Below, one piece after another: positions 45,292 through 55,113 of a stretch of DNA of 64,000 nucleotides (positions are counted from its first letter, which is position 1; each line of letters starts with the position of its first letter). This DNA comes from JBFXAF01 sp050184585 (GTDB lineage: Bacteria; Pseudomonadota; Alphaproteobacteria; Rhizobiales; Rhizobiaceae). A program made the translations under genes and the position numbers. Location: assembly GCA_050184585.1 (NCBI GenBank), contig JBFXAF010000004.1, forward strand, positions 1-64,000, given 5' to 3'. Under the pieces are notes generated by a model. That model had not been told where the DNA came from. It ran no database searches and saw nothing but the letters and a program-made list of their open reading frames with translations.

Positions 45292-45539
45292 TGGTCGACA
45301 TCAACCAGATCCCGACGCGGCGGCCCTTCCATCGCCGTCGCAAGACGTGCCCCTTCTCCGGCGCCAATGCGCCGCGGATCGACTACAAGGACGTTCGCCT
45401 CCTGCAGCGCTATATTTCGGAGCGCGGCAAGATCGTGCCGTCCCGCATCACCGCCGTTAGCCAGAAGAAGCAGCGCGAACTCGCCCAGGCGATCAAGCGC
45501 GCCCGCTTCCTCGGCCTGCTGCCCTACGTGGTTCGCTGA
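45291..45539 (+). CDS. rpsR: 30S ribosomal protein S18
   Basis: An 82-residue ribosomal protein. RRPFHRRRKTCPFSG, IDYKDVRLLQRYISERGKI and the C-terminal AIKRARFLGLLPYV are characteristic. It overlaps the rpsF stop by one base. It pairs with S6 and binds 16S rRNA. Confidence 0.97.
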   Translation: MVDINQIPTRRPFHRRRKTCPFSGANAPRIDYKDVRLLQRYISERGKIVPSRITAVSQKKQRELAQAIKRARFLGLLPYVVR

Positions 45540-45546
45540 CCTTGGC

Positions 45547-45569
45547 CCGAAGGGTTTCAGACCCTTCGG
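45547..45569 (+). terminator. Hairpin after rpsR
   Basis: CCGAAGGGT and ACCCTTCGG form a perfect 9-base stem with a 5-base loop 7 bases after the rpsR stop. There is no T-run, so it may be a partial terminator or processing signal before rplI rather than a full stop. Confidence 0.4.
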
Positions 45570-45595
45570 AGAGGATCATGCGGCGATGAGCTTTC

Positions 45596-45622
45596 GCGGC
45601 GGGGTGAGTTTCGCCCCGCCGC
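45596..45622 (+). repeat. Second hairpin between rpsR and rplI
   Basis: GCGGCGGGG and CCCCGCCGC form a 9-base stem with a 9-base loop, again without a T-run. The 251-base gap between rpsR and rplI holds both hairpins and no credible ORF. Confidence 0.35.
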
Positions 45623-45790
45623 CTCCCTCCGCGACGGGCGCGGCGGCGAGTCCTTCAAATCCCGTGTTGGGCTGACGCCCTAACTGCCTGGACGGCAGGA
45701 CAGCGACCGAAGCCGCGCTTCAAGCGGCGCGCTCTTCTCCCGTCCTTGAGATTTTGATTCAGGCGCTTCGCGCCGCGAAAGGACAGGACC

Positions 45791-46384
45791 ATGGAAGTCA
45801 TTCTTCTGGAACGCATTTCCCGTCTCGGCCAGATGGGCGACACGGTGAAGGTAAAAGACGGCTACGCCCGCAACTTTCTTCTGCCGCAGGGCAAGGCGCT
45901 GCGCGCCAACGACGCCAACAAGAAGAAGTTCGAAGGCCAGCGCGCCCAGCTCGAGGCGCGCAACCTCGAGCGCAAGTCGGAAGCGCAGGAGGTCGCCGAC
46001 AAACTCGATGGCAAGACCTTCGTGGTCGTGCGTTCGGCTGGCGAGACCGGCCAGCTCTACGGTTCGGTATCGACCCGCGACATCTCCGAGCTGGTCACGG
46101 CCGAAGGCTTCAGCGTCGGCCGGAACCAGGTCGAACTCAACCAGCCGATCAAGGCGATCGGCCTGACCAACGTCGCCATCGCGCTGCATCCCGAGGTCGA
46201 GGTGACGATCACGCTCAACATCGCGCGCTCGTCCGAGGAAGCCGAGCGTCAGTCGCGCGGCGAGACGCTCACCACCGCCGAAGCGATCTACGGCGACGAC
46301 ATCAATGAGAATGCACGACCGGACAACTTCTTCGACCCGAACGCAGACGGCGAGGAAGGCGAAGAGGCCGAACCGTCCGTCTGA
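45791..46384 (+). CDS. rplI: 50S ribosomal protein L9
   Basis: A 197-residue L9 protein. MEVILLERISRLGQMGDTVKVKDGYARNFLLPQGKA is the N-terminal globular domain; the connecting helix and C-terminal domain follow (FVVVRSAGETGQLYGSVSTRDI). An acidic C-terminal tail (NADGEEGEEAEPSV) extends it beyond the usual length. AAAGGACAGGA precedes the ATG. Followed by a strong terminator. Confidence 0.97.
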   Translation: MEVILLERISRLGQMGDTVKVKDGYARNFLLPQGKALRANDANKKKFEGQRAQLEARNLERKSEAQEVADKLDGKTFVVVRSAGETGQLYGSVSTRDISELVTAEGFSVGRNQVELNQPIKAIGLTNVAIALHPEVEVTITLNIARSSEEAERQSRGETLTTAEAIYGDDINENARPDNFFDPNADGEEGEEAEPSV

Positions 46385-46414
46385 TCGCGACGCAGCCAAT
46401 CTTGAACGAATAGG

Positions 46415-46438
46415 AAACCCGGGCGCGAGCCTGGGTTT
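46415..46438 (+). terminator. Intrinsic terminator after rplI
   Basis: AAACCCGGGC and GCCTGGGTTT pair as a 10-base stem (one wobble) with loop GCGA, followed by TTC. It lies about 30 bases beyond the rplI stop and ends the ribosomal operon. Confidence 0.8.
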
Positions 46439-46564
46439 TCTCGCGAACACGGGGCTGTTTGCCTGTCGCAACCACTCACCTCAGGTTGTGCCATAGGGAG
46501 AACTTCCCACCGCCCGATCCCTGACGCATACTCGTCCCACATCACTCGTCGAGTGGGTGCTGCG

Positions 46565-47860
46565 ATGAACTTGCTCCTGTTGCGATTGCTTCAACGGATC
46601 CTCAGGTCCGGAAACCTGAAGATCACGGGAGCCGACGGAACGACGCACAGCTTCGGAGATGGAACCGGAAAACCGGTCCATGTCGAGATCCTGACCCGGC
46701 GCGCCGAACGCGCGATCGCGCTCGATCCAGGCCTTGGCTTTCCCGAAGCCTACATGGCCGAGGAAGTCGAGTTCCGCGAAGGCGACGCGCTCGACTTCCT
46801 GGAAGTCGTCTTCACCAATACGGGGCCGACGGGCACCGTCGAGGCCGCCTGGACGAAGGCCGTCGACGGTATCCGCTACGCGTTGCGGCGCCTCCAGCAG
46901 ATGAACACCGCGGGGCGCGCGAAGAAGAACATCGAGCGGCACTACGACCTCTCCGGCGACCTCTACCGGCTCTTCCTCGACGCCGACATGCAGTACTCCT
47001 GCGCCTATTTCGAGCGGCCCGACATGACGCTGGAAGAAGCGCAACTCGCCAAGAAGCGCCACATCGCCGCCAAGATGAAGCTCAGCGCCGGCCAGACGGT
47101 GCTCGACATCGGCTCGGGATGGGGAGGGATGGGCCTCTACCTGGCCAGAAGCTTCGATCTCGACGTCCTCGGCGTGACCCTGTCCACTGAGCAGCACGGC
47201 GTCGCCACCGAACGCGCGCGGACGGAAGGGCTTGAGGATCGGGTACATTTCGAGATCCAGGACTATCGCGCCATCCCGGAACGCTTTGACCGCATCGTCT
47301 CGGTCGGCATGTTCGAGCATGTCGGCGTGCCGCACTACCGCACCTTCTTCGACAGGGTCGCGACGATGTTGAAGCCCGACGGCGTGATGGTGCTGCATTC
47401 GATCGGCCGCTTCGGGCCGCCGGCGGCCACCGCGCCCTTCATACGCAAATACATCTTCCCGGGTGGCTACATTCCCGCGCTGTCGGAGGTGCTGCCGCAC
47501 ATCGAAAAAGCCGGGCTGATGGTCGGCGACATCGAGATCCTGCGCCTCCACTACGCGGAGACGCTCAAAATCTGGCGCCAGCGTTTCCTCGCCAACCGGG
47601 ACCGGGCCAAGGCAATCTACGACGAACGCTTCTGCCGCATGTGGGACTTCTATCTCGCGGCGTCCGAAGCGTCGTTCCGCTGGCAGGATATGATGGTGTT
47701 CCAGATCCAGATCACCAGGAAGAACGACGCCCTGCCGATTACCCGCGGCTACATGGACAAGGCGGAGAAGGCTGCCGCGATGCACGAGATGGGGCACGGG
47801 CACGGAGCGCCTGCCGCGCCCGGCACGAAGCGCGCGCGTAAGGCAGCGGCCAAGAAATAG
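46565..47860 (+). CDS. cfa: Cyclopropane-fatty-acyl-phospholipid synthase
   Basis: A 431-residue SAM-dependent enzyme that adds a methylene group across double bonds in membrane lipid chains. IERHYDLSGDLYRLFLD and MQYSCAYFERPD are the family start of the catalytic domain, VLDIGSGWGGMGLYLA (about residues 180-195) is the SAM site, and SVGMFEHVGVPHYRTFF follows. The tail HEMGHGHGAPAAPGTKRARK is His/Lys-rich and low complexity. ATG at 46565 is preferred to an in-frame GTG at 46553. It is separated from the ribosomal operon by a terminator. Confidence 0.93.
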   Translation: MNLLLLRLLQRILRSGNLKITGADGTTHSFGDGTGKPVHVEILTRRAERAIALDPGLGFPEAYMAEEVEFREGDALDFLEVVFTNTGPTGTVEAAWTKAVDGIRYALRRLQQMNTAGRAKKNIERHYDLSGDLYRLFLDADMQYSCAYFERPDMTLEEAQLAKKRHIAAKMKLSAGQTVLDIGSGWGGMGLYLARSFDLDVLGVTLSTEQHGVATERARTEGLEDRVHFEIQDYRAIPERFDRIVSVGMFEHVGVPHYRTFFDRVATMLKPDGVMVLHSIGRFGPPAATAPFIRKYIFPGGYIPALSEVLPHIEKAGLMVGDIEILRLHYAETLKIWRQRFLANRDRAKAIYDERFCRMWDFYLAASEASFRWQDMMVFQIQITRKNDALPITRGYMDKAEKAAAMHEMGHGHGAPAAPGTKRARKAAAKK

Positions 47861-47932
47861 AGGTCCGGCCGCGGCCGCGGCTTCTTCGACCCGCATCCAT
47901 GTGCCAGATACGGGACGACGCCAGGAGCCATC

Positions 47933-48256
47933 ATGACCCTTCCCGTTTTTGCGTTGGCCGCGCTGGCCGAAATCGGCGGCTGCTTCGCCTTCTGGGCATG
48001 GTTGCGGCTCGACCGCTCGCCGCTCTGGCTCGTGCCCGGCGTCGCATCGCTGATCGCCTTCGCCTGGCTGCTCACGCTCGCCGAGACCGACGCCGCCGGC
48101 CGGGCCTACGCGGCCTATGGCGGCATCTACATCTGCGCCTCCCTCCTCTGGCTCTGGTGGGCCGAGCGCGTCAGGCCTGACCGGTTCGACGTCGCCGGCG
48201 CAGCGGTCTGCGTCGTCGGGGCGAGCATAATCCTGTTCGCACCGCGCTCCGCCTGA
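47933..48256 (+). CDS. YnfA family membrane protein
   Basis: A 107-residue inner-membrane protein with four predicted membrane segments. FALAALAEIGGCFAFWAWLR is the hallmark start and the pattern YGGIYICASLLWLWWAER is typical of YnfA/UPF0060 proteins. Function unknown; related to small multidrug-resistance-like folds. It follows cfa by 72 bases. Confidence 0.92.
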   Translation: MTLPVFALAALAEIGGCFAFWAWLRLDRSPLWLVPGVASLIAFAWLLTLAETDAAGRAYAAYGGIYICASLLWLWWAERVRPDRFDVAGAAVCVVGASIILFAPRSA

Positions 48257-48380
48257 CGTTTTGATTTTCCTGTTTTGTTCCGCATGGTCGCGCGCTAGAT
48301 TTCGCATTCGATTCGAGTCAACGGGGATTCTTTCCACGGAATCTTTTCCGCTGTGAACAGCGGGGCGGAGCCGGCGAATG

Positions 48381-48395
48381 TTTACCTCCCGTTAA
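48381..48395 (+). promoter_or_regulatory. Possible CtrA-like box upstream of dnaB
   Basis: TTTA-N7-TTAA, one base from TTAA-N7-TTAA, centred about 46 bases before the dnaB start. In alphaproteobacteria CtrA controls replication and cell cycle genes. The match is short and could be chance. Confidence 0.25.
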
Positions 48396-48433
48396 CCCGA
48401 TCTGTTACGCCCGGGCACGGGACGGGAAGACCA

Positions 48434-49924
48434 ATGGCCGAGCCAGCACGCAAGTTCGAAACGGTGGAGACACCGCTCTATCGGGAAGCGCCGAACAACA
48501 TCGAGGCGGAGCAGGCGCTGCTCGGCGCCATCCTGGTCAACAACGACGCCTTCTACCGCGTGTCGGACTTCCTCAAGTCCGGCCATTTCCACGAGCCTCT
48601 GCATCGCAAGATCTTCGACGTGTCGGCTGACCTGATCCGGATGGGCAAGCTCGCCAATCCGGTCACGATCAAGACCTTCCTGCCGGCCGACGAGAAGGTC
48701 GGCGACATCACCGTCGCCCACTATCTCGCCCGCCTGGCGGCGGAAGCCGTCAACGTCATCAACGCCGCCGACTATGGCCGCGCCATCTACGACCTTGCAA
48801 CGCGCCGGGCGCTGATCACGGTCGGCGAGGACATGGTCAACATCGCCTATGACGCGCCGCTCGACATGCCGCCGTCAGCGCAGATCGAGGACGCCGAGCG
48901 ACGCCTGTTCGAGCTGGCCGAGACGGGCCGCTACGACGGCGGCTTCGAGAGCTTCACCGACGCGGTCAAGACCGCCGTCGACATGGCCAACGCCGCCTAT
49001 ATGCGCGACGGGCACCTGTCTGGTCTCGCCACCGGCTTTCGTGACCTCGACCGGCGCATGGGCGGATTGCAGCCGTCGGATTTGATCGTCCTCGCCGGTC
49101 GACCCGGCATGGGCAAGTCGTCGCTCGCCACCAACATCGCGTTCAATGTCGCCCACGCCTATGAACCGGCCCCGCAGGCAGACGGCTCGTTCAAGGCGAA
49201 GAATGGAGGGGTCGTCGGTCTGTTCTCGCTCGAAATGTCGTCGGAGCAGCTCGCGACCCGCATCATCTCGGAGCAGACCGAAATCCCGTCGTCGAAGATC
49301 CGTCGCGGCGAGATCACCGAGACCGACTTCGACAAGCTCGTCGCTTGTTCGCAGATGATGCAGAAGATCCCTCTCTACATCGACCAGACCGGCGGCATCT
49401 CGATCGCGCAGCTCGCAGCCCGCGCCCGGAGGCTGAAACGGCAGCGTGGGCTCGACATGATCGTGATCGACTACATCCAACTGATGACGGGGTCGTCGAA
49501 GCGCGCAGGGGAGAACCGCGTCCAGGAAGTCACCGAGATCACCACGGGCCTCAAGGCGCTCGCCAAGGAGCTGGCCGTACCGATCATCGCGCTGTCGCAG
49601 CTCTCGCGTCAGGTCGAAAGCCGCGATGACAAGCGGCCGCAGCTCTCGGACCTGCGCGAATCGGGATCGATCGAGCAGGACGCCGACGTGGTGATCTTCA
49701 TCTACCGCGAGGAGTACTACCTCAAGAACAAAGAGCCGGACAGCGGCACCGCGGAGCGCGTGCAGTGGGAAGACAAGATGCGCGACGTGCAGGGCAAGGC
49801 CGAGGTGATCATCGGCAAGCAGCGCCATGGACCGACCGGAACCGTGCCGATGGGGTTTCAGGGCGAGTACACGCGCTTCTTCGACCTCGTCGAGGACAGC
49901 CACCTGCCGGAGCGCTATGAGTAG
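48434..49924 (+). CDS. dnaB: Replicative DNA helicase DnaB
   Basis: A 496-residue hexameric helicase. The N-terminal domain starts YREAPNNIEAEQALLGAILVNN (about residues 19-40). The C-terminal RecA-like domain has Walker A (GRPGMGKSSLA, about 222-232), Walker B (DMIVIDYIQLM), and the arginine-finger region (DLRESGSIEQDADVVIF). GGGAAG precedes the ATG at 48434; the upstream extension is not conserved. radA follows 14 bases later. In several rhizobia alr sits between these genes; it is not here. Confidence 0.97.
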   Translation: MAEPARKFETVETPLYREAPNNIEAEQALLGAILVNNDAFYRVSDFLKSGHFHEPLHRKIFDVSADLIRMGKLANPVTIKTFLPADEKVGDITVAHYLARLAAEAVNVINAADYGRAIYDLATRRALITVGEDMVNIAYDAPLDMPPSAQIEDAERRLFELAETGRYDGGFESFTDAVKTAVDMANAAYMRDGHLSGLATGFRDLDRRMGGLQPSDLIVLAGRPGMGKSSLATNIAFNVAHAYEPAPQADGSFKAKNGGVVGLFSLEMSSEQLATRIISEQTEIPSSKIRRGEITETDFDKLVACSQMMQKIPLYIDQTGGISIAQLAARARRLKRQRGLDMIVIDYIQLMTGSSKRAGENRVQEVTEITTGLKALAKELAVPIIALSQLSRQVESRDDKRPQLSDLRESGSIEQDADVVIFIYREEYYLKNKEPDSGTAERVQWEDKMRDVQGKAEVIIGKQRHGPTGTVPMGFQGEYTRFFDLVEDSHLPERYE

Positions 49925-49938
49925 TCTGCTTCGTTCCG

Positions 49939-51336
<1,398 letters not shown>

Positions 51337-51372
51337 GCCGCGGCGCCCGCCCGCGTTTCGAACGGAGACGAC

Positions 51373-51984
51373 ATGCCGATCACGCTGCTTGACGGAATCC
51401 TCGTCGGCTTCACCCTCGTCTCGGCAATGCTGGCCATGGTGCGAGGTTTTTCCCGCGAGATCCTGTCGATCGCGTCGTGGGCGGCTGCGGCGGTCGCGGC
51501 GTTCTTTCTCTATCCGATCGTCCTTCCCTACGTGCAGCCCTACATCGACAATGAGCAGATCGCGATGGCGGCCGCGGCCGGCGTCATTTTCGTCATCGCG
51601 CTGATCGTGGTGACGGTCATCACCATGAAGGTCGCCGACTTCATCATCGACAGCCGTATCGGCGCGCTCGATCGCACGCTCGGCTTCCTCTACGGAGCGG
51701 CGCGCGGCATCCTGGTGGTCGCCGTCGGCCTGCTGTTCTTCAACTGGCTGGTAGGCGTCAATCCGCCCGCGTGGATCGCGGAAGCCAAGTCGCGGCCGCT
51801 ACTCGAGGAGATTGGCCGGCGCCTGCAGGCGCTTCTGCCGGACGATCCGGAGGATTCGATCCTGAAGCGCTTCACCGGTGGCGATGACGAAGAGGCGCCG
51901 CCGGCCGCCGACGGAGCCGCACCGCCCGCCGAGAACGACGCGCCGCCCGAGGGCGACGACGCGCCGCCGGCGGAGGAAAACTAG
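51373..51984 (+). CDS. cvpA: CvpA family membrane protein
   Basis: A 203-residue inner-membrane protein with four hydrophobic segments (about 5-25, 30-55, 65-90, 100-130) and a Pro/Ala/acidic tail (about 165-203). The pattern LLDGILVGFTLVSAMLAMVRGFSREILSI is typical of CvpA. Function is linked to envelope resistance in enterics but is not settled. purF lies immediately downstream, the same order as E. coli cvpA-purF. Confidence 0.9.
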   Translation: MPITLLDGILVGFTLVSAMLAMVRGFSREILSIASWAAAAVAAFFLYPIVLPYVQPYIDNEQIAMAAAAGVIFVIALIVVTVITMKVADFIIDSRIGALDRTLGFLYGAARGILVVAVGLLFFNWLVGVNPPAWIAEAKSRPLLEEIGRRLQALLPDDPEDSILKRFTGGDDEEAPPAADGAAPPAENDAPPEGDDAPPAEEN

Positions 51985-52050
51985 AAATCGAGGATGCGCC
52001 GGCGAAATGCCGGCGTATCATTTCGACAACCCGAGTCTGGAACGAGGCCC

Positions 52051-53520
52051 ATGGCAGGCGAGGTCCGCATCGATCCGGCGGAAGCCGATGATCATTTCCA
52101 CGACGAATGTGGGGTGTTCGGCATCTTCGGCCGGCAGGACGCGGCGGCGATCGTCACGCTGGGCCTGCACGCCCTCCAGCACCGCGGCCAAGAGGCGGCC
52201 GGCATCGTTTCCTATGATGGCGCGCAGTTCCACGTCGAACGCCATGTCGGACTGATCGGCGACACCTTCACCAAGCAGTCGGTCATCGACCGACTGCCGG
52301 GGGCGCGCGCCATCGGCCACACGCGTTACGCGACCACCGGCGGGGCCGGCCTGCGCAACGTGCAGCCGTTCTTCGCCGAGCTGTCCGAGGGCGGGCTGGC
52401 GCTCGCACACAATGGCAACATCACCAATGCGATGACCGTGCAGCGGACCCTGCAGAAGCAGGGCGCGATCTTCTCGTCCACCTCCGACACCGAGACGATC
52501 CTCCACCTGGTCGCCACCAGCAAGGAACGCGACCTCAACGCCCGCTTCATCGAGGCTGTCCGCCAGATCGAGGGCGCCTTCTCGCTCGTCGCCCTCACTT
52601 CCAAGAAGATGATCGGCTGCCGCGATCCGCTGGGCATCCGCCCACTGGTGCTCGGCGACCTCGACGGCTCGTGGATTCTCGCCTCGGAAACCTGTGCGCT
52701 CGACATCATCGGCGCGCGCTTCGTGCGAGACATCAAGCCGGGCGAGATGGTGGTGGTCACGCCAAAGGGCATCGAGAGCGTGTTTCCCTTCGAGCCGCAG
52801 AAATCGCGGTTCTGCATCTTCGAGTATGTCTATTTCGCCAGGCCGGACTCCCAGGTCGAGGGCCGCAACGTCTATGACGTAAGGAAGCGCATCGGCGCGG
52901 AACTCGCTCTGGAGAGCCCGGTCGCCGCCGACATCGTCGTACCCGTCCCGGATTCGGGCACGCCTGCGGCGATAGGCTTCAGCCAGGCCGCCGCCATTCC
53001 GTTCGAGCTCGGCATCATCCGCAACCACTATGTCGGCCGCACCTTCATCCAGCCCGGCGATTCCATCCGCCACATGGGGGTGAGGCTGAAGCACAACGCC
53101 AACCGCCGCATGATCGAGGGCAAGAGGGTGGTGCTGGTCGACGATTCCATCGTGCGCGGCACCACCAGCCAGAAGATCGTTCAGATGGTGCGCGACGCTG
53201 GCGCCAGGGAAGTGCATATGCGCATCGCCTCGCCGCCGACGCGCGCTTCCTGTTTCTACGGGGTCGACACGCCGGAACGCACCAAGCTGCTCGCGTCCCG
53301 CATGTCGATCGCCGAGATGGCCGATTTCATCCGCGTCGATTCGCTGGGCTTTCTCTCTATCGACGGGCTCTACCGCGCGGTCGGCGAGACGGGCCGCCAG
53401 AACGACCTGCCTCAGTATTGCGACGCATGCTTCACGGCGGAATATCCGACGCGGCTCACAGACCATGACGGCGCCGACAACGTGCGTACGCTCTCGCTGC
53501 TGGCGGTCGGCGGGCAATAG
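52051..53520 (+). CDS. purF: Amidophosphoribosyltransferase
   Basis: A 489-residue enzyme that makes phosphoribosylamine, the first committed step of purine synthesis. A propeptide of 19 residues (ending HFHDE) precedes the catalytic Cys20 in CGVFGIFGRQDA. The phosphoribosyl site is in KRVVLVDDSIVRGTTSQKI (about residues 355-373). AACGAGG precedes the ATG at 52051; a 19-residue upstream extension is unconserved. With purM and purN at 2.6-4.4 kb, the window holds three purine genes in separate places. Confidence 0.97.
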   Translation: MAGEVRIDPAEADDHFHDECGVFGIFGRQDAAAIVTLGLHALQHRGQEAAGIVSYDGAQFHVERHVGLIGDTFTKQSVIDRLPGARAIGHTRYATTGGAGLRNVQPFFAELSEGGLALAHNGNITNAMTVQRTLQKQGAIFSSTSDTETILHLVATSKERDLNARFIEAVRQIEGAFSLVALTSKKMIGCRDPLGIRPLVLGDLDGSWILASETCALDIIGARFVRDIKPGEMVVVTPKGIESVFPFEPQKSRFCIFEYVYFARPDSQVEGRNVYDVRKRIGAELALESPVAADIVVPVPDSGTPAAIGFSQAAAIPFELGIIRNHYVGRTFIQPGDSIRHMGVRLKHNANRRMIEGKRVVLVDDSIVRGTTSQKIVQMVRDAGAREVHMRIASPPTRASCFYGVDTPERTKLLASRMSIAEMADFIRVDSLGFLSIDGLYRAVGETGRQNDLPQYCDACFTAEYPTRLTDHDGADNVRTLSLLAVGGQ

Positions 53521-53543
53521 GGTCGGCAGCATTGACCGAGCGC

Positions 53544-53555
53544 GCCATATATGGC
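53544..53555. promoter_or_regulatory. Palindrome upstream of HigBA-like pair
   Basis: GCCATATATGGC is a perfect 12-base palindrome 26 bases before the toxin start. CCCTTGTTAAGGG (53563-53575), a 5-base inverted repeat with 3-base loop, overlaps the toxin ribosome site. Such palindromes often are autorepression sites bound by the antitoxin. A matching -35/-10 pair is not clear. Confidence 0.4.
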
Positions 53556-53580
53556 ACGCTTACCCTTGTTAAGGGACTTC

Positions 53581-53928
53581 ATGTTCGAAGTTGTCTTCTT
53601 TGCTACGGGCGCAGGAAACGAGCCAGTACTGGAGTGGCTCCGCGGCCTCGGCAAGCAAGAGAAGGCAAAGATCGGCGCCGATCTACGGACAGTGCAATTC
53701 GGCTTCCCGATCGGCATGCCTCTTTGCCGTTCGCTCGGGGATGGGCTGTTCGAACTGAGGACCAGTTTGCCCTCCCGCAAGGAAGCACGGCTGATTTTCT
53801 TTCAACACGGAGAGGATTTGATCGTCGTCGCCGGCTTCATCAAGAAAACCATGAAGACGCCTGGCACGGAGATCGAAAAGGCCAAGGTTCGGAGATCGGA
53901 ATATCGGTCTAAAGCGGGCCGAGAATAG
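53581..53928 (+). CDS. higB: HigB-like toxin (RelE/ParE superfamily, Gp49-like)
   Basis: A 115-residue basic protein. LEWLRGLGKQEKAKIGADL and DGLFELRTSLPSRKEARLIFF (about residues 60-80) are typical of the phage-derived Gp49-like/HigB toxins, with VVAGFIKKTMKTP and a Lys-rich end. Such toxins cleave mRNA on the ribosome. The ATG at 53581 has AAGGGA at the right distance, which decides it over 53551 within the palindrome. It is followed by a helix-turn-helix antitoxin 1 base beyond the stop, toxin first, as in HigBA. The local sequence is less GC-rich than its neighbours, suggesting transfer. Confidence 0.82.
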   Translation: MFEVVFFATGAGNEPVLEWLRGLGKQEKAKIGADLRTVQFGFPIGMPLCRSLGDGLFELRTSLPSRKEARLIFFQHGEDLIVVAGFIKKTMKTPGTEIEKAKVRRSEYRSKAGRE

Positions 53929-53929
53929 A

Positions 53930-54226
53930 ATGGACCATTACATGACGACAAACCCCCACCGAGGCTCCACACTCGATGCGTTCCTCAACGAGGAAGGCAT
54001 CAATGAACCGGCCACGACGATTGCGGTCAAACGAGTGATCGCGTGGCAACTTCAACAGGTGATGTCGAAGCAGAAGATCAGCAAGACGGACATGGCGGTT
54101 CGCATGTCGACAAGCCGCCGACAGCTCAGCCGGGTCCTCGATCCCAACGATCACAATGTCACGCTCGAAACGCTCCAGCGCGCCGCAACCGCGCTTGGTC
54201 ATTCACTCCGGGTTGAACTGATCTAG
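53930..54226 (+). CDS. higA: HigA-like antitoxin, XRE-family helix-turn-helix
   Basis: A 98-residue protein. KQKISKTDMAVRMSTSRRQLSRVLDPND forms a helix-turn-helix (about residues 47-74), and LETLQRAATALGHSLRVEL is the typical C-terminal end. It would bind the toxin and autorepress. It begins 1 base after the toxin stop; another in-frame ATG is at 53942. The pair lies between purF and an SDR gene. Confidence 0.82.
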   Translation: MDHYMTTNPHRGSTLDAFLNEEGINEPATTIAVKRVIAWQLQQVMSKQKISKTDMAVRMSTSRRQLSRVLDPNDHNVTLETLQRAATALGHSLRVELI

Positions 54227-54267
54227 GTGCACCCGGCGAGACTCATTCTGATTGCAGGCGGTTTGGC

Positions 54268-55008
54268 ATGACACTCGACCTGTCCGGGCGCGTCGCCCTC
54301 GTCACCGGCGCATCCCGCGGCATCGGCTACTTCATCGCGAAGCGGCTGGCCGCGGCCGGTGCGCATGTCGTCGCGGTCGCCCGCACGGTGGGCGGGCTGG
54401 AGGAGCTCGACGACGAGATCAAGGCGGCAGGCGGGGCGGCCACCCTGGTGCCGCTCGACCTCGCCGACATGGCCGGCATCGACCGCCTCGGCGGCGCGAT
54501 CCACGAACGCTGGGGCAAGCTCGACGTGATGGTCGCCAACGCCGCCTTGCTCGGCGTCATCGCACCGCTCGGTCATGTCGAGGCGAAGGTGTTCGAGAAG
54601 GTGATCAACGTGAACGTCACCTCCGTCTGGCGACTGATCCGCTCGACCGATCCGCTGCTCAGACTCTCCGACGCCGGCCGCGCGATCATGCTCTCCTCGG
54701 GCGCCGCCCATTCGGCCCGCGCCTTCTGGGGTCCCTATGCGGCATCGAAGGCGGCCGTCGAGGCTATGGCGCGCTCGTGGGCCGACGAGACGAAGAACTT
54801 TGCGCTCAGGGTCAATTCCGTTGATCCCGGCGCGACGCGCACGGCCATGCGCGCACAGGCGGTACCTGGCGAGGACCCGGACACGCTGCCTCATCCCGAC
54901 GAGGTCGCCGCCCGGATCGTCAGGCTCGCCAGCCCATCGCTGGCCGAGACCGGCAGGATCTATCAGGCGAAGCACGACCGCTGGGTCGATTACCGGATGC
55001 CGGGATAG
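54268..55008 (+). CDS. SDR family oxidoreductase
   Basis: A 246-residue short-chain dehydrogenase. VTGASRGIGYFIAKRLA (residues 12-28) is the nucleotide site, NAALLGVIAPL is the NNAG equivalent, and the catalytic Tyr is in YAASKAAVEAMARSW (YxxSK). The typical Rhizobiales SDR found after purF. Substrate unknown. Confidence 0.88.
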   Translation: MTLDLSGRVALVTGASRGIGYFIAKRLAAAGAHVVAVARTVGGLEELDDEIKAAGGAATLVPLDLADMAGIDRLGGAIHERWGKLDVMVANAALLGVIAPLGHVEAKVFEKVINVNVTSVWRLIRSTDPLLRLSDAGRAIMLSSGAAHSARAFWGPYAASKAAVEAMARSWADETKNFALRVNSVDPGATRTAMRAQAVPGEDPDTLPHPDEVAARIVRLASPSLAETGRIYQAKHDRWVDYRMPG

Positions 55009-55113
55009 CGCTCGCGCTCACGCGCGCGACACGATGACGTGATTGGGCGGACGAAGCGTCTTGGTCCAGCGTTGCCTGAGGTGGTGGGAAACATCATTTC
55101 AGGAGGACGCCCG

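Noticed and set aside
46481..48337. 618-codon minus-strand frame opposite cfa and ynfA-like gene
   Set aside because: Antisense to conserved genes; no recognisable protein features.
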